Source: Pseudomonadota bacterium
GTDB lineage: Bacteria; Pseudomonadota; Gammaproteobacteria; Burkholderiales; Burkholderiaceae_C
Direction of reading: 5' to 3'
Length of the DNA stretch: 64,000 bases
NCBI GenBank assembly: GCA_963205115.1
Contig: CAUJHV010000014.1
Location: 62,001 to 126,000, forward strand
Part shown: piece after piece, positions 35,779-44,958 of the stretch
How positions within the stretch are numbered: position 1 is the first letter of the stretch
Layout of the letters: every line of letters starts with the position of its first letter
Made by a program: the position numbers and the translations under genes
The notes under the pieces: model-generated
Databases searched by the model: none
What the model was told of the DNA's origin: nothing
The model's input: the letters and a program-made list of their open reading frames with translations, nothing else

Positions 35779-38049
35779 TCAGGCGTGCGTCGAGCCGACC
35801 GTGCCGGCATCCGGCGCAGCAATCGCCACCACGCTGCGCGGCTCGGCCGCCAGACGGCCCATCCAGGGCGCCTGGCGCGGCTGCAGGACCTGCTCCAGCC
35901 ACGTCTGCATCGCCTGCGCGGGGATCGGGCGGCTGAACAGGAAGCCTTGCATGACGCTGCAACCCAGTCGGTGCAGCACTTCCATCTGGCGCTCGTTCTC
36001 CACGCCCTCGGCAATCACCCGCAGGCCCAATGAACGCGCCAGCGCAATGATGGCCGTGACCACCGCGCTGCTCTGCGGGGTGATGCCCAGATCGCGCACG
36101 AAACCACGATCGATCTTCAGCTCCGAGATCGGCAGCGAGGTCAGGTAGGCCAGCGACGAATAACCGGTGCCGAAATCGTCGATCGAGATTTCCACGCCGA
36201 TCTCGTTGAGACGGTGCAGGGCCGGAACGACCTCCTGCATGTCCTTCATCAGGCCCGTCTCGGTGATCTCCAGCTGGATGGCGCGGTGCGGCACGCCGTA
36301 GGTGGAGACGGCCTGGTGGATGTGTTCGACCAGGTCGGAGCGCTCGATCAGCCGCGTGGGCATGTTGACCGCGATGGCGTCGTTGAATCCGAAGGCCAGC
36401 GACCAGGCCTTGGCTTGGCGCGCGGCTTCGCGCAATGCCCATTCGGACATCGGCACGATCAGCCCGCTCTCTTCGGCCAGGGGAATGAAATCGCCCGGCG
36501 GCACCAGCGTATCGCCGCGCTGCCAGCGCATCAGGGCTTCGGCACCCACCATGCGCGCCGAGCGCACGTCGATCTTGGGCTGGTAGTGCAGCACCAGTTC
36601 ATCGCGTTCGATGGCCTTGTGCAGCGCCGTTTCCAGCGCCAGCTTCTCCCGGCCGCGCCCGGCCAGCATCGGCGAATACTGCGTGGCGGCATTGCGCCCC
36701 GCTGCCTTGACGGCGTACATCGCGACGTCGGAATTGCGCAGCAGGTCGAGCACCGTCTGGCCGTCGCGCGGGAACATCGCGATGCCCACGCTGGCCGTCA
36801 CGAAACACTCCTGACCGGCGACCAGCATCGGCGCGCGAAGGGCATCCAGGATGCGCTGCGCCACGCGCTCGGCGTCGCGCTCGTCATCCACATCGGGCAA
36901 CAGGGCCACGAACTCGTCACCACCCAGACGGCCGGCGGCCTCCAGCGTGCGGTGCGCGCGCGACCCTGCCGATTCCACGGGGCCTTCGACGATCTGCTCG
37001 CTGTGCCGCACGCACGCCCGCAGCCGCGTGGCCACTTCACACAGCATCTCGTCGCCCGCGGCGTGGCCGAGGGTGTCGTTGATGACCTTGAAGCGGTCCA
37101 GGTCGATCAGCAGCAGCGCGCAGGCATGTTCCTGGCGGCGTGCGTATTCCAGCGCGCGCTCCGTGCGCCACATCAGCTGGCGGCGATTCGGCAAGCCCGT
37201 GAGCGAGTCGTAGTTGGCCAGGTGGCGGATCTTGTCTTCGGCCGTGCGCCTATCCGTCACGTCCTGGACGATGCCCGTGTAACCCGTGTACGTACCGTGC
37301 TCGCTGAATTCCGGCTCCGCTTCCAGATGCACGATGCGTGGACGGCCATCGGCCAGCGTCACGGCCAGATCGGTGGCCAGCACGCTGTTGTGGCCCTGGG
37401 CTTCGGCGAGCATGCGCAGAACCGCGCGACGGTTGTCGCGATGGACCATGTGCAGCACGCCACCCAAGGACAGCGTATGGCCAGGCCCGATGCCAAACAC
37501 GCGCAGCGCTTCGGTGGACAGTTCGAGCCGGCCCGAGCTTCCGCGCACCCGCGGCCGCCACTCGAAGCTGCCCATGCGGGCAAGGTCCTGCGCGCGGGCC
37601 AGCTTGGACTTGCTGCGCTCGAGTTCCTGCCGCGTACGCGACGAGCGCAACAGATAGCGCAGGCGTCCGGCCAGCAGGCTCCACTGATTGGCCTTGACGA
37701 AGAAGTCAGTAGCGCCGGCCTCGTAGGCACGCGCGATCGAGGCGTCGTCGTCCAGACCCGTCAGCATCAGTACGGGCGTGTTTTCGTGCCCGGGCAATGC
37801 GCGCAGGCGTTCGCAGGTGGCAAAACCGTCGAGAGTGGGCATCAGCGCATCCAGGACAACGACGTCCGGGCGGTCACGCTGAAGACACTCCAATGCCTCT
37901 TCGCCGGCAGATGCTTCGGCGATGACGAATCCACGCTCCCGCAGCGCGGCAGCGGTGAGCATCAGATTGACAGGATCGTCATCGACCAGCAGCACGCTGG
38001 GCAACGGGCCAGGGTCGATTTCACCGAAAAATGCGGTGGGAAGGGTCAC
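35779..38049 (-). CDS. REC-PAS-GGDEF-EAL c-di-GMP response regulator
   Basis: A 756-residue protein: receiver (residues 18-135, acceptor Asp67 in VVVLDALMP), PAS (about 150-270), GGDEF (about 275-455) and EAL (about 470-725). The GGDEF signature GRLGGDEF (376-380) and the EAL signature GAEALMRW (504-506), together with DDFGTGYSSLAYL and KIDRGFVRDL, are intact, so both c-di-GMP synthesis and breakdown are possible. Between residues 352 and 372 there is an insertion of about 20 residues just before the GGDEF loop, displacing the usual inhibitory RxxD site. The start overlaps the Hpt gene by ATGA, so phosphoryl input probably comes from that Hpt. Confidence 0.93.
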   Translation of the reverse strand: MTLPTAFFGEIDPGPLPSVLLVDDDPVNLMLTAAALRERGFVIAEASAGEEALECLQRDRPDVVVLDALMPTLDGFATCERLRALPGHENTPVLMLTGLDDDASIARAYEAGATDFFVKANQWSLLAGRLRYLLRSSRTRQELERSKSKLARAQDLARMGSFEWRPRVRGSSGRLELSTEALRVFGIGPGHTLSLGGVLHMVHRDNRRAVLRMLAEAQGHNSVLATDLAVTLADGRPRIVHLEAEPEFSEHGTYTGYTGIVQDVTDRRTAEDKIRHLANYDSLTGLPNRRQLMWRTERALEYARRQEHACALLLIDLDRFKVINDTLGHAAGDEMLCEVATRLRACVRHSEQIVEGPVESAGSRAHRTLEAAGRLGGDEFVALLPDVDDERDAERVAQRILDALRAPMLVAGQECFVTASVGIAMFPRDGQTVLDLLRNSDVAMYAVKAAGRNAATQYSPMLAGRGREKLALETALHKAIERDELVLHYQPKIDVRSARMVGAEALMRWQRGDTLVPPGDFIPLAEESGLIVPMSEWALREAARQAKAWSLAFGFNDAIAVNMPTRLIERSDLVEHIHQAVSTYGVPHRAIQLEITETGLMKDMQEVVPALHRLNEIGVEISIDDFGTGYSSLAYLTSLPISELKIDRGFVRDLGITPQSSAVVTAIIALARSLGLRVIAEGVENERQMEVLHRLGCSVMQGFLFSRPIPAQAMQTWLEQVLQPRQAPWMGRLAAEPRSVVAIAAPDAGTVGSTHA

Positions 38050-38465
38050 GTCGCAGATCCTCGGGCGCCAAGCATATCCGCTAGGGCAACCCGAACACGG
38101 GCGCTTTCATTTTGAAGCGCCTGGAGCGCCGGGCCTGCGTCGCCCGAACGGTGTTCACGAATCAGCGTTTCGACTGTCGTGCAATGGCTCGAGAAAACCA
38201 GCGCACCGATGCTCGCGGAGGACGAACGCAACGTGTGTGCGATGCGGCCGATGGTCGTCCAGTCCTCCACCGCCATCGCGCTGGCGCAGTCGGCCATCGA
38301 CTTGTCCAGGGAGCGCTGGTAGGTTTCGAGCACGCGGCGCACGATACCGTTCGTTCCCTGCGGGTCGAGTTGGTTCAGCTGACCCAGGGTCGCCTCGTCG
38401 ATGGCCGGCCGCAAAGCGCTGTCATCGGGTGCGACCATGGGTATTGAAACAGGATGCTCGGCCAT
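38046..38465 (-). CDS. Histidine phosphotransfer (Hpt) protein
   Basis: A 139-residue, all-helical single Hpt domain. The phosphoryl-carrying His77 sits in RIAHTLRSSSASIGA, the classic Hpt motif, with an Asp/Glu-rich start and a helical C-terminus. Hpt proteins relay phosphate between receivers. It overlaps the downstream REC-PAS-GGDEF-EAL gene by ATGA, a strong hint that this receiver is its target. The donor may be a hybrid kinase such as the one at 5002-7455. It is divergent from the short-sensor kinase. Confidence 0.9.
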   Translation of the reverse strand: MAEHPVSIPMVAPDDSALRPAIDEATLGQLNQLDPQGTNGIVRRVLETYQRSLDKSMADCASAMAVEDWTTIGRIAHTLRSSSASIGALVFSSHCTTVETLIREHRSGDAGPALQALQNESARVRVALADMLGARGSAT

Positions 38466-38670
38466 CGTTGCCCTGCCAGAAGAGTGTGAGAATCGTTCGG
38501 GAAGCGGGGTCGCGTCAAGGAAGATCTAACCCGCCAGCGACCCGGCATCGGCGGCTTTTCAGCCACAGGCAGGGCACTTTCGGACTTTCGGCAGCGCCGC
38601 ATTGCGACTTGAACAACTGTTCGAATCAGGGGGTCGGCTGTTGCGTTCCGCATACAGTGCACGATCGGTG

Positions 38671-39699
38671 ATGCCCACCCGTGGAGACACCTCCCCACGG
38701 CGTGCCGCCCGACACCACAGTCGCGCGGCATTCGGCCCCTTGGCCTGTTGCGCCACGGTAAGTCTGGTGCCTGGCAGCGCATGTGCTGCCGAGAAGGCAA
38801 GCGGCGCGGGGCTGGGCCCCTGGCTGTTCGGTTGCGTGGCGATGTTGCTGGTCGCTGCCCTGGCCTGGACACTCGGCCGACAGTCGGCCGCGCGAACATC
38901 CGACGCCCGTCCCGACGCGGCCGACCCCGAGCCCGCGCCGCCCGCAACCCGGGCCCCTCTCACGTCGCCCACGGCCGCGGTACTCGGCTCGACAAACCGT
39001 GCATCGGGCGCTGTCAGCGCAGACCGCGAGATCGACGACTCCGCGGCCATCAGCTACACCTTGTCCCACGACCTGCGCGCGCCGCTGCGGGTGGTCGAGG
39101 GCTTTGCGCGCATCCTCAAGGAGGACTACGGGCGACAGCTCGACCGCATCGGCAACGACCACCTCGACCGGCTGCTGGGTGCCTCGGGGCGCATGAACGC
39201 GATGATCGACGCGATGCTCTCGCTGGCGCAGCTGTCGGCTCTGCCGCTGGCCAAGCAGCCGGTCAATCTGACACAGCTGGCCGGCTACGTGCTGGAAGAC
39301 CTGCGCCGCCAATCGCCGGAGCGGCAGGTCGAAACGATGCTGGCGCCCAAGCTGCTGGTCCAGGGCGATCCGACCCTGCTGCGTCAGATGCTGGAGAACC
39401 TGCTGGGCAACGCCTGGAAGTATTCAGGCAAGACAGCCCGGGCGCGGATCTGGCTGAGCAGCAGCGTGCGCGACGGCAAGACGGTCTACGAGGTGGGCGA
39501 CAACGGTGCCGGCTTCGACATGCGGGCCTCTGACCGGTTGTTCGGCCTCTTCCAGCGCCTGCATGGGCACAGCGAGTTTCCCGGTACGGGCGTTGGTCTG
39601 GCGTCAGTGCAGCGCATCGTGCATCGCCATGGCGGCGAGGTCTGGGCCGAAGCCGAACCCGGCAAGGGCGCGCGCTTTTACTTCACGCTTCCGGACTAG
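38671..39699 (+). CDS. Sensor histidine kinase with minimal sensing part
   Basis: A 342-residue kinase. The N-terminus looks like a signal peptide (about residues 20-41, ending SACAAEKA) followed by a single membrane helix (about 48-70), then a Pro/Ala-rich linker of about 40 residues. HisKA begins around 128 with LSHDLRAPLR (His133), and the HATPase domain has NLLGNAWKYSG, VGDNGAGFDM and GTGVGLASVQRIVHRHGG. The core resembles phytochrome-type kinases, but there is no PAS, GAF or sizeable periplasmic domain. The ATG at 38671 is chosen; 23 further upstream codons are open. It overlaps the 3' end of the convergent ANTAR regulator gene by 17 bases. Confidence 0.82.
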   Translation: MPTRGDTSPRRAARHHSRAAFGPLACCATVSLVPGSACAAEKASGAGLGPWLFGCVAMLLVAALAWTLGRQSAARTSDARPDAADPEPAPPATRAPLTSPTAAVLGSTNRASGAVSADREIDDSAAISYTLSHDLRAPLRVVEGFARILKEDYGRQLDRIGNDHLDRLLGASGRMNAMIDAMLSLAQLSALPLAKQPVNLTQLAGYVLEDLRRQSPERQVETMLAPKLLVQGDPTLLRQMLENLLGNAWKYSGKTARARIWLSSSVRDGKTVYEVGDNGAGFDMRASDRLFGLFQRLHGHSEFPGTGVGLASVQRIVHRHGGEVWAEAEPGKGARFYFTLPD

Positions 39700-40315
39700 C
39701 CAGGTCTTCGACCGCCTGCACGACCCGTTCGGCCTGGGTACGCAGTGAACGGCCTTCCGCAGCCGCGTGCCGGCGAAGGCGCCCGAACGCTTCGCCGCGG
39801 GTCTGCGAAAAGCGGTGCATCAGGATGCCGATGGCCAGGCCGACCGGGTTGGCGAGCACATCGGCAGCATCTTCGGCATCACCTGCTGCGGCCATGGCCG
39901 CGCCTGGCAGCATGGCCTCGCGCCGCGCGCGCTCAAAGGCTGCATCGACCGCCGGCACGATCTGGCCAACTTCCAGGGGCTTGACCAGGTAGGCCAGCGC
40001 ACCGAGCTCGTTGACTTTGGCCACGGTCTCCTCGTCGGAGAAGGCCGACAGAAAGACGAAGGGCGTGTGGCCGACATCGCGCAGGTACTCGGCCACATCG
40101 AACCCGGTCTTGCCTTCCATGCGGATATCCAACAAGGCCAGATCGGGCCGGTGCTGGCGCGCCAGCAGGATGGCGTCGTCCCCGTTGTCCGCGTCGATGA
40201 CTTCGTAGCCGGCGACCGACAGCCCGTGCGTGACGGTCGCCAGCACCAGACGATCATCATCTACCACGAGGATCTTGCCCTTGCGTGCAGTCGTGGGGGT
40301 ATAGGTGGCGCTCAT
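39683..40315 (-). CDS. REC-ANTAR response regulator (RNA-binding antiterminator type)
   Basis: A 210-residue AmiR/NasT-like regulator. The receiver (residues 12-130) has acidic LVVDDD, acceptor Asp63 in LLDIRMEG, FLSAF and the AYLVKPL lysine. A helical linker leads to an ANTAR domain (about 150-205: NPVGLAIGILMHRFSQTRGEAFGRLRRHAA), a family that binds paired hexaloop hairpins in nascent RNA and prevents termination. It lies 86 bases downstream of the multi-PAS HisKA_2 kinase on the same strand; HisKA_2-ANTAR pairing is known (for example EutW-EutV), so these two should be cognate. An upstream in-frame GTG (40336) is an alternative start. Confidence 0.9.
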   Translation of the reverse strand: MSATYTPTTARKGKILVVDDDRLVLATVTHGLSVAGYEVIDADNGDDAILLARQHRPDLALLDIRMEGKTGFDVAEYLRDVGHTPFVFLSAFSDEETVAKVNELGALAYLVKPLEVGQIVPAVDAAFERARREAMLPGAAMAAAGDAEDAADVLANPVGLAIGILMHRFSQTRGEAFGRLRRHAAAEGRSLRTQAERVVQAVEDLASPEA

Positions 40316-40401
40316 GGGCTGGGTCGGTTGGACCACGTCAGGGCGATGGCTGCGGGCCGCGGTACGCGATTGTGGCGCAGTCCCGCCCTCCTGCGCAGAA
40401 C

Positions 40402-43400
40402 TCAGGTGACGCGTCGCACGCTGGGTGAGCGGATCACCAGCGAGGTCACCACATGGCCCGCGCGCTCCGCCATCTCGAGCGATGCAGCCCGGCGGGGCAG
40501 CAGCGCGCGCACCAGCCCCAGGCCGTACATGCCGGACGGTGCATTCCGCAAATTGAAGTCCGGCGGCAAATGGCCCCCGTTGACGATCTCGATCAGCACG
40601 TCGTCGTCGCGCATGTGCATGGCGCAGCGCACCGTGTCGTCGGTGCCGTGCTTGACGGCATTCGTCAGCAACTCGTTCAGCGTGAGCGCCAGCGGGATGG
40701 ACTCCGATTCAGGCAGGATCCAGCGTGCCGCGTCGCCGTGCACGCGCACCTCGATGATGTGCTGCCGGCTGCGCTGGATGGACGCGGCGATCGCGCCCAG
40801 CACGCCGGCCAGCCCGAGCGGACCGGCCGCCCCGACCTGCAAGCCGTAGACCTGCGCGATGGCCTGGACCTGCCCGATGGCTTCCAGCAGTTCGGTGCGC
40901 AAAGCGGGCCGGCGCTCGGCGGTCTGCTGCAGCAGACCCGCCACGCCTTGCAGGTTGTTCTTGATGCGATGGTGCACTTCCTTGACCAGCATCTCGCGCT
41001 GCGCGATGGCCGCATCCAGTCGCGCCTGCTCGGCCTGACGCTGCTCGGTCACGTCGTTAGCCACCAGAAGGATCTGCCCTTGCCGCCCCGCCACGGAGGC
41101 GTCAGAAGGCACATCCAGGTGCACGAATCGCGTGTCCCAGCGCTGGGCGTGTCCGCCCGCGGGGCCGGGCCGCGTGATTTCACGTCGCACGCCTTCGACC
41201 GTATCGTGGGCCATGCGCAGGCTGGCCTGGAGGGCGGCGGCTTCTTCGCGATCGGCAAAACAGGCATCCGGCGTGCACCCGTGCAACTGCGCTGCCGGCT
41301 GCCCGAAAAACGCTTCGGCCGCCTGGTTGCATTCCACCACGCGCCAGCTCTGCGCATCGAACAACGCAATGGCCAGCGGCGCGGTCTCGATCAGCCGCTG
41401 CAGCGATGCACGCGCGCCGGAGACACGCACCTCGGCCTGGCGGCGGGCTTCGATGTCGAGCAGCACGAAGGTGATCTGGCGCTTGCCATCGGGATCGGCC
41501 GGCGTCGCCACGGCGTTGCCGACGACCCAGAAGGCCCGCCCGTCGCGTGCCTTGAGCCGGCACTCGAAGGTCTCGCTCTGGCCTTCGGACAAGCGCTGCA
41601 GCCAGTTGGGCCGTGCCAGCGGGTGATTGGGTTCGTCGGTCGCCACGGTGCCGATCGGTTCGCCCAGAAAGGTGGCGAGTTCGCCCGCGAACATGCGTCG
41701 CGCCGAGCGGTTCATCCACTCGATCCCGTCCTCGCCCACGGTCACGATGCCCACCAGCACCGAATCCAGCATCGCCCGCGTGCGCTCGGCCTGTTGCTGC
41801 AAGGCCTCGCGCGCGCGGCGCCGCTCGTCGACGTCGACGAAGGTGCAGATCCAGTCGGATCGAGGGTCCTGCGGCGCGACCGCACGCACGGCCACCTGCA
41901 TCCAGCGCGACTGCCCGTCGCGACGCAGCATGGCCATCTCGGCACTGAAGCGGCCTTCGGCCATCACGGCCTGGCGCCGCGTGCGCTCCAGCGCCAGCTT
42001 GTCCGCGGCGGTGCCCGCATACAGCGTGGACAGCGTCAACTCCGCCAGCGCCTGCGGCTCGAAGCCGGTCAGGTCGGACATCGCCGGGTTGGTGCGCAGG
42101 ATGCGGCCGCCGCGTACCCAGGCGATGCCGACGTCCGACTGGTCGAACATCAGTTCCCGCTCGTGCAGCGCGCGCTCGATCTCGGCTTGTTGCCGCTTCA
42201 GGCCCGTGATGTCGGACAGCACGGCCACGGCCTCTGCGCCGGCATCGATCGACTCTGCGCGGCGCACCGACAGCGCGATCCATTCCTGGCTGCCATCGGC
42301 CGTCGACGCGATCGGCACCTCGACGTCGCATGCCAGTCCTGCCCGCACGGCCTGCACCGCGGCAGCAACCGTCGGCCTGTCGACCGCACGCCATTCGAAG
42401 AGCTGCTCGAAATCAGCGCCGGCTGCTGCGCCGGGCTCGAAGCCCAGCATGCGCTCGAAGCGCCGGTTGCAGCGCACGAGACGTCCGGCGCGCAGATAGG
42501 CGATCCCCACCGGCGAGGCGTCGAGGATCGTCGTGAGCTCGCGCAGCAGTTCGTCGCCGAGCAGGCGCGACTCCTCCTGCTCGGTGACGTCGAGCGTGAC
42601 GACGGAAGTGGCCGGTCGGCCCGATCGCAGCCGTGCCGGCTCCACGCGGGTCAGCAGCCAGCGATGCCCGAGTTGCGGGTGCTGGATCGCATAGCGCACC
42701 TCGGCGCTGCGTCCCTCGCTCAATGCCGCCTGCAGTCGCTGGTAAGCGGGCAGGAACGCGGCATCGATCATGGTGGCATCGACACCCTGAAGCGCTGCGG
42801 GCAGGGCCAGTCCGGCCTCGTGCACGCGTGTCCCGGCATCCTCGGATGAACTGCCGGAGGCGTCGAAAGTCGCCACGCCCACGCCAGCCGCACTCATCAA
42901 CGCGCCCATTTCCAGTCGGGCGAGGTCGCGTTCGACTTCGGCGCTGCGATCCAGCACGAGGGCCAGCACACGGTAGATCCCGTCCTCTGCCACGTGGGCA
43001 CGCAGTCGCCCGAACAGCCGCAGCACGCGCGCGTCGGGCATCGTCAGTTCACACTGCGTTTCGATGACCGGGAGTTCGGCGCGCAGGTCGGCGCGCAGTT
43101 GGCCATCGTGCCAGCCGAGCAGCCGCTGCAGTGCCACCGGCATGTCGGTCAAGGACACCGGCGCCGCCTCGATGAGACTCTCGAACGCGATGTTCGACCG
43201 CAGGATGAGCCCACCCGCATCGAAGACCACCTGCCCGGCCGGACTCAACTCGAACCACTGGCCGAGTTCCTGCATCGCGCGCTCGGCCTGCACCTGCGCA
43301 CGCTGCTCGGCGCCGATGTCGAGCAGCAGCCACAGCAGCGCAGCCTCACCGGATTTCGTCTCCAGGTGCTCGAGATGGACCCGACACCAGCGCCGTACGC

Positions 43401-43707
43401 CCGCTTCGCTGTCGATCAGACGCCGATCAACGGGTGGCACGGCCGTGCCGGCGATCAGCGCATCACGCGCGGCGCGGTGGGTGACTTCGAGGAAGGGGCG
43501 ATCGTCCTCCGGAACCAGCATCGACACCGGTTGCCCGACCAGTCGCTCGCGACTTTGTCCGGTCCACTGGCAAAAGGCTTCGTTGACGTCGCGCACCAGC
43601 CCTTGAGCGTCCTCGAGCAAGGCAGCGACTGGCCCGCCGCGGTGGACGGACCAGACCGTTTCACCGTCCCGGGGGACCGATACGCCGGCGCCCACGGCTG
43701 GGCTCAA
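40402..43707 (-). CDS. Cytoplasmic multi-PAS sensor kinase with HisKA_2 core
   Basis: A 1101-residue soluble protein with no membrane helix. By eye it holds about seven successive PAS-type modules (roughly residues 20-140, 145-270, 275-395, 400-525, 530-650, 655-775, 780-895), several ending in the DITxxK/DVDERR-like exit typical of PAS-PAC. The kinase core is HisKA_2 with EVHHRIKNNLQ (His912/His913) at about 905-955, followed by an HATPase domain with NELLTNAVKHG. This core type pairs with ANTAR regulators, and one follows on the same strand. The start is TTG overlapping the HDOD gene stop (TTGA), so the two are translationally coupled. Signal unknown: redox, light or ligands are all possible. 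Confidence 0.9.
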   Translation of the reverse strand: MSPAVGAGVSVPRDGETVWSVHRGGPVAALLEDAQGLVRDVNEAFCQWTGQSRERLVGQPVSMLVPEDDRPFLEVTHRAARDALIAGTAVPPVDRRLIDSEAGVRRWCRVHLEHLETKSGEAALLWLLLDIGAEQRAQVQAERAMQELGQWFELSPAGQVVFDAGGLILRSNIAFESLIEAAPVSLTDMPVALQRLLGWHDGQLRADLRAELPVIETQCELTMPDARVLRLFGRLRAHVAEDGIYRVLALVLDRSAEVERDLARLEMGALMSAAGVGVATFDASGSSSEDAGTRVHEAGLALPAALQGVDATMIDAAFLPAYQRLQAALSEGRSAEVRYAIQHPQLGHRWLLTRVEPARLRSGRPATSVVTLDVTEQEESRLLGDELLRELTTILDASPVGIAYLRAGRLVRCNRRFERMLGFEPGAAAGADFEQLFEWRAVDRPTVAAAVQAVRAGLACDVEVPIASTADGSQEWIALSVRRAESIDAGAEAVAVLSDITGLKRQQAEIERALHERELMFDQSDVGIAWVRGGRILRTNPAMSDLTGFEPQALAELTLSTLYAGTAADKLALERTRRQAVMAEGRFSAEMAMLRRDGQSRWMQVAVRAVAPQDPRSDWICTFVDVDERRRAREALQQQAERTRAMLDSVLVGIVTVGEDGIEWMNRSARRMFAGELATFLGEPIGTVATDEPNHPLARPNWLQRLSEGQSETFECRLKARDGRAFWVVGNAVATPADPDGKRQITFVLLDIEARRQAEVRVSGARASLQRLIETAPLAIALFDAQSWRVVECNQAAEAFFGQPAAQLHGCTPDACFADREEAAALQASLRMAHDTVEGVRREITRPGPAGGHAQRWDTRFVHLDVPSDASVAGRQGQILLVANDVTEQRQAEQARLDAAIAQREMLVKEVHHRIKNNLQGVAGLLQQTAERRPALRTELLEAIGQVQAIAQVYGLQVGAAGPLGLAGVLGAIAASIQRSRQHIIEVRVHGDAARWILPESESIPLALTLNELLTNAVKHGTDDTVRCAMHMRDDDVLIEIVNGGHLPPDFNLRNAPSGMYGLGLVRALLPRRAASLEMAERAGHVVTSLVIRSPSVRRVT

Positions 43708-44915
43708 TCGAGTTCGCGGGCCACGGACAGTGCCTTGAGCAGGGCACGATTGAGTTCGGATCGCGCGATCAGGACCCGGTCGGCGGTCTCGCGCATATCA
43801 AATATCGATGACTGTTCGATCGCCTGTACGAGCGCGAGGTGCTGCGTGTAGGGACCCGTCCCGAGCAGTGACGCCTGCACGCCCTGCTGAACGGGCACGT
43901 TCTTCAGCAACTCCTCGAACGGTTGTCGCATCAGATGGTCCAGAAGCGAGAAGACGCCGCAGATGAACATTTCGCTGCGCATGGCTTCGTCGCCCATGCC
44001 ACGCGCCAGTTCTTCCATGATGAGACCGCGGCGTGCGGCCACGATCATCAGCGGCCGCGAGGCCACGTTCTTGCTGCCAGAAGCCAACAGCAGTGCCAGC
44101 CAGCGCTTCAGGCGCTGATGGCCCAGCAGCATCAGGGCATGCTTGAAGGATGTGACCTCGGAGCGCAAGCCAAAGGCGGAGGAATTCAGGTAGCGCAGCA
44201 GGCGAAAGGCCAACGACGGGTCTGCGGTGAGCACGGGCTCCATGCGCTCGACCGGTTCTTCGCGCTCCACACGATTCATCAGGTCGACGATGCCGCGCAC
44301 CTCGGGCGGCACCGAGCCGTTACCCGCATGCGGCGCCTCGTCGTCCATCGGCCAGCCGATCACGCCCACCACGCCGCGCTTGAATGCCGTATCGATTTCT
44401 GCATCGAGGCGAATGCCCGAACTCAGCGTCGTGATGCGACGCATCGGGGTGTCGGGACCCACGGGCTCCAAGCGACGGTCGTCGTGAAAATCGACGATCG
44501 CGTGCCGGAACGAAGGCAGCACCTCGCGCGGCAGTTCGGTCACCGGACGCCCGCTCATCGCCAGCATCTGCCCCCCCTCGCGCATCGCCTGCAGAACGGG
44601 CGTGCGCCGCGGGTCGGCCGCCATGAACGCTGGCACCTCGATCAGCAGCGCGGTCGGCTCGCGCTGAGCAGCGGCGAGCGCCTGATCCAGGAGGTCCTCA
44701 TCGGCGATGTTCAAGAGCACCGAGGGGCCCTGCGTCTCGGACCCAGGCGCACCCAGGCCGAAAGTCTGCGTCAACTGGTTCAGCAACTGCGGCGCATCCA
44801 CGCGGGCACCGCGTTCAGGGAACACCGTCAGCCGCGTCGCAGTCAGGGTCCGCTGCGCATCGATCACCGGGGTGTATCCGATGAGGATGTTCTCGAGTAC
44901 CGATTGGTTCTGCAT
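43704..44915 (-). CDS. EAL-like/HDOD signalling protein (YuxH type)
   Basis: A 403-residue protein. The N-terminal half (residues 1-200) looks like a degenerate EAL domain (MQNQSVLENILIGYTPVIDAQ start), with no EAL catalytic motif. The C-terminal half is an HDOD domain (about 205-390: VERMEPVLTADPSLAFRLLRYLNSSAFGL and LGHQRLKRWLALLL). Such YuxH-type proteins link c-di-GMP-related or motility signalling to unknown effectors in other bacteria. It starts 43 bases downstream of flgL on the same strand, so it is likely the first gene after the flagellar operon, and its stop overlaps the multi-PAS kinase start. Confidence 0.85.
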   Translation of the reverse strand: MQNQSVLENILIGYTPVIDAQRTLTATRLTVFPERGARVDAPQLLNQLTQTFGLGAPGSETQGPSVLLNIADEDLLDQALAAAQREPTALLIEVPAFMAADPRRTPVLQAMREGGQMLAMSGRPVTELPREVLPSFRHAIVDFHDDRRLEPVGPDTPMRRITTLSSGIRLDAEIDTAFKRGVVGVIGWPMDDEAPHAGNGSVPPEVRGIVDLMNRVEREEPVERMEPVLTADPSLAFRLLRYLNSSAFGLRSEVTSFKHALMLLGHQRLKRWLALLLASGSKNVASRPLMIVAARRGLIMEELARGMGDEAMRSEMFICGVFSLLDHLMRQPFEELLKNVPVQQGVQASLLGTGPYTQHLALVQAIEQSSIFDMRETADRVLIARSELNRALLKALSVARELD

Positions 44916-44958
44916 GGGCCGATTCAGCCTGAGATGGAAGCCGCCGGGCGGACGGATG

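Noticed and set aside
40453..42849. 798-codon plus-strand open frame
   Set aside because: Antisense shadow of the multi-PAS kinase; low-complexity composition.
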